Source: Macropodus opercularis (lineage: Eukaryota; Chordata; Actinopteri; Anabantiformes; Osphronemidae). Taken from it: a DNA stretch of 64,000 nucleotides. The translations under genes were made by a program, and so were the position numbers. The notes below the pieces were generated by a model. It saw only the letters and a list, made by a program, of their open reading frames with translations, searched no databases and was not told where the DNA came from. Every line of letters starts with the position of its first letter. The first letter of the stretch is position 1. The DNA is taken from positions 19,672,501 to 19,736,500 of the forward strand of contig CM061097.1 in NCBI GenBank assembly GCA_030770545.1. The letters are read 5' to 3'. Shown piece by piece: positions 59,001-64,000 of the stretch.

Positions 59001-62000
59001 CAAAACAGAGGAGGTGAGAAAGGCTCTTTGTGGCCAGGAGGTGCTTTCAGATGACTGGACAACCACAGCTAACGGATCAGTGAGACGGGTAGGAGGGTAG
59101 TTGGTGTGTCATCAGGAAACAAGTGGACAATGAGACTAGGACCTAGTGTGCTAGGTTGGACAATAAGGAGGGAGAGGTGGATTTGTACAGGTTGGTGTGG
59201 CAAAGAGATAGAGATGGGAACATGCACAACAGGTTAAGGTGATGAAAGATAGGGATGGAAATGTGTAGATGCCAGGAGTGTGATAGGAAAATGGAAGGAG
59301 AACTTTGAAGAGTTGATGAATGAGGAAAATGAGAACGAAGAGTAGAAGAGGTGGCTGCTGTGGAGCAGGAAGCAGCAACGTTTAGTAAGAGTGAAGTGAG
59401 GAGGGCATTGAAGAGGATGAAGGTATGGAAGTGTCTAGGAGAGGTGGCAGTAGAGTGTCTGACTAGTCTGTTCAACAACATCTTGGAGAGTGAAAGGATG
59501 CCTGAGGAATGGAGGAGTGGACTGGTGCCTGTTGTCAAGAACAAGGGAGAAGTGTGGCAACTACAGAGGAATAAAGCTGATGGGCCATACAATGAAGTTG
59601 TGGGAAAGAGTAGTGGAAGATAGGTCAATGGCAAAGGTGAGCATTTATGAGCAGCAATATGGTTTCATGCCTAGAAAGACCATCAAAGGGAGCTGCACTG
59701 TGTCTGCGTAGATCTGGAGAAAGCGTATGACTGTAACAGTCTTCTTCTGTGTTTGTTCACTTTCTGGTCTCTGTAGTTTGTAATTGTGTTTTGCACCTGT
59801 TTGTAATTTCCTGTTTGTTCTCTGTGTCGTCGGTTGCTTGGTTGTATTGAGTTGACCCCTCCTGTTACACCTGGTATGTTTTTCTTGTTGTTTTTCTTGG
59901 GTTCTCTCCTTAGTTTGTAGTGTGGGCATCAGGCTTTTTGAAGAGAGGAGCTGTGGTGTATGAGGACATCTGGAGTGGCAGAGAAGTACAGTATGTTAGA
60001 GCAGAGCAGGACATGTAGGAGAGCAGTAAGACAGTGGTGAGGTGAGCTGTACGTGACACAGAGGAGTTCGAGGTGGAGGTGGGTCTGCATCAGAGGTCGG
60101 CCCTGAGTCCCTTCCTGTTTGCTCAGGTGATGGACGGGCTGACAGATGGGGTTAGACAGGAATCTCCATGGTCTGTGATGTTTGCCGATGACATTGTGAT
60201 CTGTGGGGAGAGCAGGTGGAGGAACATCTAGAGAGATGGAGGTGTGCTCTGGAAAGCAGAGGAATGAAGGTTGGCTGCAGCAAGACACAATACTTGTGTG
60301 TAAACGAGAAGGAACCAAGTGGATCCGCGAGGTTACAGGAGGCAGAAGTAAGAAAGTATTTAGGGTCAACGGTCCAGAGCACCGCAAAGAGTGGAGAAGA
60401 GGTGAAGAGGCGGCTGTGGTGGTGAGACCAGCGATGCTGTACAGCTTAGAGACAGTGGTGCTGAAGAAAAGACAGGAGGCAGAGCTGGAGGTAGTTGGTG
60501 TGAGAGAAGAGGAGGCAGAAGACAGGGTTAAATGAAGGAAGATGACTCGCTTTGGCAACCCCTAAAAGGGAGAAGCCGAAAGGAAACAAAGTTAAATCTA
60601 TAGCATTTATAGTGTAGGCAACTATTCAGTGACTATGGTGACTTAGCTGCTCATTTCATATCCTGGCTTGGCAAACGTGCATTGGAATAAGCCAGGATGA
60701 GTAGAATATGCCAAACCACAGTGTTTGACTCTATTCCACTTTTGTGCAATACCCCTTAGATCCCCCACCTCCCCAGTATTGATAAGCAAACACTCCTGCT
60801 ACTCAGTCCACCACAAATGTAAAACTGTTTATTCCTAACCTTTTATTTCTCACATTTGTCTGCACAGGGCTGTGACTCGTTCTCTAAAAGAATTTTCTGC
60901 TAGCAAAAAGATGAACACTGGAGAAAAGGTATCAGCCTCATCTGGAGACAAGACTTTAACACACCAATACTTTACCTTATGACATTGTACAACAGTCTAA
61001 ATGGAATATTGCTCACACAAGCAACGCAGCTACTTTAAACTTAAGATTTTATATTGTTTGTACTGTATTGTGGCGTACTTCAATCAAGAATGAAGGGATT
61101 CCTATGAGAATAATTGTTCAGATTTATATTTATCCTGGACTAACTCAACTCAGATCAGATTCAAAACTCTCTCATATGTCCACATTATAAGAGAAAAGTT
61201 ATCTATACAGTTCCCTATCTACAAATGTTACATTCTTTATTGATGCGGATGTCCCTAAATAATCAGCATGTAGATGTCAAATGCTCTAACATGCAATTCC
61301 TATCTCCTGAGGATCCTGAATTTGTATGTCAAGTGTAAAACAGACAGAGAAACAGGCAGCGTTACTTAGAAAACCAACAAGAGTGAGAAAGCCTTAGCTT
61401 AGCCAGTAAGGCATACTAGACGTTAAAGAATGCTGGCTATGTCTGATTAGAACAACTGTATTTTTGTGACTGAATTCAGATGCTTGTGTCTTAAGAACAT
61501 TCGTACATCTGCTGTTGTTGGGGGCTTTTGTTCGGCGTCACGTTGAAGTCAGTTTCCTTTGCTGGTGATGCCATGACACTGGTGCAGCTTCTGGACACCA
61601 GTGTTTAATGCTGTTGCAGATACTATTGCATTTCACTTTTCCCTTTTTTCCACTATGTTAGCTAATTTAAATCAGCAGTAATTGAACTAAAATATAATGG
61701 AGCCTTGAACACCAGTCCATACTGCCTGTGTGATTAAAGGCTGAACACTGAGACTTCTGAAATATACACATAACTTGGTGACAGGTATTGAAGATCCAGC
61801 ATGAGCACATAGCTGAATGTGAGTGAGTGTCATGTCAGGGTGTGGTGAGATGAATATGTTGTAATCATGTTTAAACAGCATTTATAGTTGTCACAAGTAG
61901 TGACTTAGTAGTAAGTGTAGTGTAAAAGTACAATATTACTTACACTATTTTATTGGAGCACTGTAGAAGGGAATTCAGTTCACAGTAAATGTTATTCGTA

Positions 62001-63936
62001 CAATATTAATTTCTAAAAATAATAAGTAACTCATGACGGTGTGTCATTTATAAACTGTTTCTTTCTTTCAGACCACAATGAAGGAACTGTCTCAGATGCT
62101 GAAGAAGATGCCTCAGTATCAAAAAGAGCTCAGCAAGGTGGAGAGTTAACAGTTGAAGTGTTAATGTATAGCCATGTTGAAAGCATAGATGTTACATTAG
62201 TTTTAATGCTTTCTTCTATTCTATTAATTACTACTAGCGCTAACATTATCTATGTCATCTGAACACAGTATTCAACCCACCTCCACCTGGCTGAGGACTG
62301 TATGAACCGCTACCAGGGAACAGTGGACCGACTCTGTCGTGTAGAACAGGTAAATCACACAACATAAAAGCCATTTAGCGTTTTTAAAGAGTCCACCCTA
62401 AATAGGCAGCTTTAACAAGTTTGTGTGTTAAATTACACAAGTCATAGTTTCTCATCCTTCAGCCATTGTGTGTTAAACGCTAGTAGATCAAATTGACCAG
62501 CTAACACGTAGCGATAGCGCTGCCTCCTCTCAGTGAGTATCCAGTCACAGGATGTGTTTTCATGTTCAACGTGAAGCTTCTTTACCAACTTAGATTTGTA
62601 ACAAATGAAACACCTTACAGACGCTACATTTAATGAAGCCTAATTTAGCCTATCGGGACAGGTTTTCAGTTCATATCAATTAAAATACGTAAGAAAATAT
62701 AGAAATGATATGTCAAAATGGCGAGCTGTAAGTTTTTAAAGGGCAGACCCAACTGACCATCCACCCTGACATTGATCAGAGCAGTGGCAGAGTGGGCTTC
62801 TATTGTTATGCTTAGCATTTGTTTGCCATTTCCGAGGCATGGCATGTGTTCCGTCTAAATGACTTTTAGGTGGCGATCGGCTTACACTCAAAGTCCCAGA
62901 AGGACAGGGAGTACTAAGAACCAAGAATTTCTATCATTCATTTCTGTACCTAGTTATCAGACAAAATTATATAAACGTGTTAGTGCCCCTTACTTAAACA
63001 AATTTATATGGAAGAATCTCATTCTGTGAGGGCTTCATACACTGATACCAGCGCACCTGTGTAGCTCCCATATTGACTCGACCGAAATTGATTCGACTGA
63101 CATAAACTCCTGTTTTATTGAGCCTTATTGTTTGAACAGATCTATGTTTATAACATTCAGCTAAGAAAAACGTCTTATCCTCTTTAAGTCAACAATGTTT
63201 TATCTTCATCCTGTTACGTAGCAGTTGTGTAATTGTAGCCTACAGTTCATCAGATACTGTATAATAAAATAAGTGTGGTATAACATTTGTATGTTTACAG
63301 AATTCAGCCACTGCAGTAACAGGCCTCTGTAAACTGGAGATACGTGAACAAGAACAAGATTCTTTGCCCACAGCAGGAATTACTTAGTCAGCGACGCCCT
63401 GCCGACGTAGTAGCGACGCAAACGTACTGCAGTAAAAACGGATGTCAAAATAATCCGGAAAATAGCTTGATTAGATCTCTTTTCCAAATACTGTTGGAAA
63501 AATGAAAAAGGTGAATCCTCACCAACTTGAGTGTTTGCAGGCTGACAGACATTACGTCATGTTGCAGTTATATACTTTATGTTGAATATTTCTAGGCTTA
63601 TAAGAATTGGGTCTTGTTTATAAATTGAAATAACGGATGCTGCATACAAAGGTACCTCATGATAAGTGTTTTGTGTTGAAGCGTATCATTGTTGCCTTGG
63701 TATTCCCGAGAAGACATGTAGTGTAGCTGTAGTAGTTTTCTCAAATGTAAAAAAAAAAAAGTGAAAGCATATTAATTTTTGATGTCTTTCCTTCAAGGAT
63801 CTAGCAATGGGCACAGATGCAGAGGGTGAGAAGATCAAGGATCCAATGAGGCTGATTGTACCCATCCTACTGGATGCAAATGTCAGCGTGTCTGACAAAA
63901 TCCGCATCATCCTGCTTTACATCTTTCTTAAGAACG
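41050..63936 (+). CDS. stxbp1: Syntaxin-binding protein 1 (Munc18-1), first 14 coding exons, 3' end beyond window
   Basis: SM-family protein that clamps syntaxin-1 and templates SNARE assembly for vesicle fusion at the presynaptic membrane. Fourteen exons (each listed separately) give 416 residues in one frame, with no stop and gap-free alignment to the remembered mammalian protein of about 594 residues. It begins MAPLGLKAIVG and ends ...LYIFLKN at the last donor. Seen: domain 1 with D34, R39 and K46; S158; PKC sites S306 and S313; the domain 3a hinge P335 in 'KKMPQYQKELSK'. This sequence is closer to STXBP1 than to STXBP2 or STXBP3 ('DVYRFETSGMGE', 'VTRSLKEFSASK', 'AMGTDAEGEKIKDPM'). Teleosts have two co-orthologues, and which one this is was not settled. 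An in-frame upstream ATG (40906) is rejected because the family starts at MAP-x-GLKA. Confidence 0.95.
43050..43256 (-). mobile_element. hAT (Charlie-like) terminal fragment
   Basis: The plus strand ends 'ggttggggaccgctgct', the complement of the classic hAT terminus CAGCGGTCCCCAACC. It is preceded by 'ctggtccatggcac', the usual subterminal sequence. No coding part is left. Confidence 0.65.
43745..44297 (-). mobile_element. Tc1-like transposon, internally deleted
   Basis: Minus strand: the N-terminal transposase trace is at 44160-43980 ('MEKRKKCKEVSGDLSGL'). The C-terminal and 3' part is at 43970-43760, matching 22510-22870 ('cctgtagttgcagatcagac'; 'gctgcaagaaaaagtatgtg'). The catalytic core is missing. 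Confidence 0.7.
44328..44349. repeat. GA microsatellite
   Basis: A (GA)n tract of about 22 bp, slightly interrupted at its left edge. Confidence 0.9.
44475..45170 (-). mobile_element. L2-type LINE fragment, copy B (reverse transcriptase)
   Basis: Minus strand: 'PVIMKCFEQLIMEHI' then, in a shifted frame, 'PYQFAYRPNTSTDDAVSTAL' and 'HTTLTHLDNKNTYVQMLFI'. These are the reverse transcriptase fingers and palm blocks of fish L2/jockey-like LINEs. It is frameshifted and truncated at both ends. Confidence 0.8.
45300..46690 (-). mobile_element. L2-type LINE, copy A (reverse transcriptase plus C-terminus)
   Basis: Minus strand: 46527-46015 carries 'LLNEVNAFFTRRITNVFTD', 'FNDYRPVALTPIIMKCFERL' and 'YVRMLFIDFGSAFNAIIPQQ'. 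After an internal deletion, 45980-45318 has the palm-to-tail part, including 'SLPSLQDI' and 'DPTHPSHSFFSLLPSGG'. The catalytic FADD block falls where the frame is broken, so it is inactive. It lies antisense to stxbp1, immediately upstream in its own direction of copy B. Confidence 0.8.
46799..46848 (+). CDS. stxbp1: stxbp1 exon 2 (residues 13-29)
   Basis: Encodes KIMNNVIKKAREKGTWK between 'cattacag' and gtaatg. Residue 13 is split with exon 1. Confidence 0.95.
46942..47023 (+). CDS. stxbp1: stxbp1 exon 3 (residues 30-56)
   Basis: Carries the domain 1 syntaxin-contact strand 'VLVVDKLSMRMISSCCK' with D34, R39 and K46, then 'MTDIMSEGIT'. The donor is gtaagt. Confidence 0.96.
47024..48648 (+). 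other. stxbp1 intron 3
   Basis: About 1.6 kb with no recognisable transposon. There is an open frame shadow at 47112-47609 on both strands and a TAA-rich tract at 48361-48392. Confidence 0.6.
48649..48725 (+). CDS. stxbp1: stxbp1 exon 4 (residues 57-82)
   Basis: Encodes VEDINKRREPLPSMEAIYLI and TPSDE between 'ctttccag' and gtaaat. The KRREPLPS-E motif is invariant in the STXBP1/2 group. Confidence 0.96.
48726..51111 (+). other. stxbp1 intron 4
   Basis: About 2.4 kb, A-rich, with an imperfect GT tract at 50375-50400. No transposon was recognised. Confidence 0.6.
51112..51190 (+). CDS. stxbp1: stxbp1 exon 5 (residues 83-108)
   Basis: Encodes SVEGLIDDFRDPQSPRYRAA and HVFFTD. The donor is gtgagt. 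SVEGL...DPQSPRY differs from the mammalian SVHSL...DPPTAKY but has the same length. Confidence 0.95.
51191..53416 (+). other. stxbp1 intron 5
   Basis: Holds an AT-rich simple repeat (51485-51530) and an antisense LINE 3' fragment (52200-52650). 52690-53300 contains the repeat-like motif 'ggtgaaacgtttctacgg' (minus strand) that I could not assign. Confidence 0.6.
52200..52650 (-). mobile_element. 5'-truncated LINE 3' untranslated region
   Basis: Nearly the same as 54690-55050: 'gaaacctccagcagacccag', 'gatggttggaccagcagctg'. On the minus strand it ends with a 'gtaaggtgccttgaatta' tail, typical of fish L2/Rex-like LINEs. An AAC microsatellite lies at 52428-52446. Confidence 0.7.
53417..53520 (+). 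CDS. stxbp1: stxbp1 exon 6 (residues 109-143)
   Basis: Encodes [20 protein letters not shown] and ALTEIHIAFLPYESQ. Acceptor 'ctgcag', donor gtaaac. [10 protein letters not shown] is among the more diverged stretches relative to mammals. Confidence 0.95.
53521..54101 (+). other. stxbp1 intron 6
   Basis: About 0.58 kb; nothing recognised. Confidence 0.7.
54102..54250 (+). CDS. stxbp1: stxbp1 exon 7 (residues 144-192)
   Basis: Start of domain 2. VFSLGKVDAFQDFYSPFKSD includes S158; then 'NNMLERCAEQLATLCCTLKE' and YPGIRYRG. It ends in phase 2 at gtaaga. Confidence 0.95.
54514..54598 (+). CDS. stxbp1: stxbp1 exon 8 (residues 193-221)
   Basis: Encodes EYKDCEVLAQMLQDKLDGYK and ADDPTMGE between 'ggtttag' and gtattg. 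Confidence 0.95.
54640..56560 (-). mobile_element. Antisense L2/Rex-like LINE in stxbp1 intron 8
   Basis: Reading right to left. Endonuclease domain at 56556-55864: 'LFSLTETWLQQDEHI', 'IPRSSGRGGGVAAIHNS', 'VIVVGDFNIHVD'. Reverse transcriptase at 55807-55300: 'CLLDPIPTRLLKEILPLI', 'AFKVAVVKPLLKKPTLDP', then 'VVPQGSVLGPILFTLYMS' after a frame change. The last RT block is near 55200 ('VIIIGAKNHRDSLLNQI'). A 3' UTR at 55050-54640 ends near 'gaaatggcgatacataaatt'. Frameshifts and missing central RT make it inactive. Confidence 0.85.
56885..57130 (+). mobile_element. AFC-like SINE fragment in intron 8
   Basis: Shows 'tctccagggtgtacccagct' and 'gacagctgggataggctcca'. The head is missing and the 5' half is diverged. 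Confidence 0.7.
57237..57367 (+). CDS. stxbp1: stxbp1 exon 9 (residues 222-264)
   Basis: Domain 3 start: 'GPDKSRTQLLILDRGVDPVS', '[20 protein letters not shown]', DVY. The LLILDR-x-DP-x-SP-LLHELT motif is the SM-family core signature. Confidence 0.96.
57447..57554 (+). CDS. stxbp1: stxbp1 exon 10 (residues 265-300)
   Basis: Encodes RFETSGMGETRMKEVLLDED, DDLWLTLRHKHIAEVS. Acceptor 'cgtcag', donor gtaagt. The DEDDDLW acidic block is conserved. Confidence 0.96.
57970..60590 (+). mobile_element. RTE-clade LINE in stxbp1 intron 10, sense strand
   Basis: Endonuclease traces lie at 58270-58440 ('RELADMMQSKK') and 58700-59000 ('VVDFAKSMEMAIVNTFFQKR', 'QEHRVTYKSGG', 'VDFILCRRCNLKKISDCKVT'). RT traces lie at 59350-60530 ('VRRALKRMKVWKCLGEVAVE', 'CLTSLFNNILESERMPEEWR', 'EQQYGFMPRK', 'VMFADDIVICGES', 'EEHLERWRCALESRGMKV', 'VVRPAMLYSLETVV'). 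The 3' end 'aacccctaaaagggagaagc' is typical of fish RTE elements. Many stops; interrupted by about 208 bp at 59732-59939. Confidence 0.85.
59732..59939. mobile_element. Insertion of unknown type inside the RTE LINE
   Basis: The LINE reads 'gatctggagaaagcgtatga' (the DLEKAYD palm motif) up to 59731 and resumes at 59940 with the 'agagaggagctgtgg' that normally follows within about 10 bases. The 208-bp T-rich insert has no coding content and no clear target-site duplication. Confidence 0.55.
60868..60928 (+). CDS. stxbp1: stxbp1 exon 11 (residues 301-321)
   Basis: TAVTRSLKEFSASKKMNTGE plus K. S306 and S313, the PKC sites known in Munc18-1, are retained although residue 312 is Ala. Confidence 0.95.
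60929..62071 (+). other. stxbp1 intron 11
   Basis: About 1.1 kb; no recognisable repeat family or gene. Confidence 0.65.
62072..62137 (+). CDS. stxbp1: stxbp1 exon 12 (residues 322-343)
   Basis: TTMKELSQMLKKMPQYQKEL plus SK. It contains P335, the hinge proline of the domain 3a helical hairpin that opens to template SNAREs. Confidence 0.96.
62269..62349 (+). CDS. stxbp1: stxbp1 exon 13 (residues 344-370)
   Basis: YSTHLHLAEDCMNRYQGTVD, RLCRVEQ. Acceptor 'gaacacag', donor gtaaat. Confidence 0.96.
62350..63797 (+). other. stxbp1 intron 13
   Basis: About 1.45 kb; no transposon or gene recognised. Confidence 0.65.
63798..63936 (+). CDS. stxbp1: stxbp1 exon 14 (residues 371-416), last in window
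   Basis: DLAMGTDAEGEKIKDPMRLI, VPILLDANVSVSDKIRIILL, YIFLKN. Acceptor 'ccttcaag', donor gtcaga (a non-preferred +3 base). The remaining roughly 178 residues lie beyond the right edge. Confidence 0.95.
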
Positions 63937-64000
63937 GTCAGATATGTATTTTGCTGTCAAATTGAAAGCTCCTTAACCTTCTCTGACTTTTAGGTGCATT

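Noticed and set aside
58619..60558. Minus-strand open frames (147, 163 and 209 codons) in intron 10
   Set aside because: They are antisense shadows of the sense-strand RTE LINE.

Overview
This is a eukaryotic window, most likely from a percomorph teleost fish. The evidence is a vertebrate-type gene with 14 GT/AG-bounded exons, AT-rich introns, and many repeats typical of fish: Tc1-like DNA transposons, L2- and RTE-clade LINEs, tRNA-derived SINEs of the 'ggcacggtggtg' type, hAT fragments and a probable Penelope-like remnant. The species cannot be named from sequence alone. Nothing prokaryotic, no rRNA, no convincing tRNA and no CRISPR array was seen.

Layout. From 1 to 6.3 kb: a probable Penelope-like retroelement remnant (- strand), a nested inverted repeat at 2818-2979, an L2-type 3' tail, and a small immunoglobulin V-set gene (+, 4592-5323). 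From 6.36 to 9.62 kb: C2H2 zinc-finger gene A (-), with a two-exon coding region. From 12.6 to 15.6 kb: SINE pieces and a decayed hAT transposase of the GTF2IRD2/Charlie8 type (-). From 16.8 to 23.55 kb: scattered exons of a broken NLRP1-like gene (-), namely FIIND (ZU5 and UPA) and CARD, with stops and frameshifts; a Tc1-like element lies inside it and a possible retroviral env-like ORF (+) lies nearby. From 26.4 to 31.4 kb: zinc-finger gene B (-), a paralogue of gene A that shares its splice phase, its flanks and even the same old transposon insertions. From 31.4 to 41 kb: mostly unrecognised DNA, including a roughly 2.8 kb direct duplication and hAT debris. From 41.05 kb to the right edge: the first 14 coding exons of a syntaxin-binding protein 1 (Munc18-1) gene (+), residues 1-416 of about 594, cut by the window end. 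Its introns carry LINEs of two clades, Tc1 fragments, hAT ends and SINEs.

How it fits together. stxbp1 is the one clearly conserved, apparently intact single-function gene: a synaptic SM protein that binds syntaxin and SNARE complexes. The left half looks like fast-evolving territory, with duplicating zinc-finger genes, an immune-type Ig gene and the carcass of an inflammasome-type NLR. The most informative observations are the paralogous zinc-finger pair with a 57-bp coding minisatellite expanded in one copy, and the NLRP1-like FIIND-CARD pseudogene. No convincing wholly new system was found.
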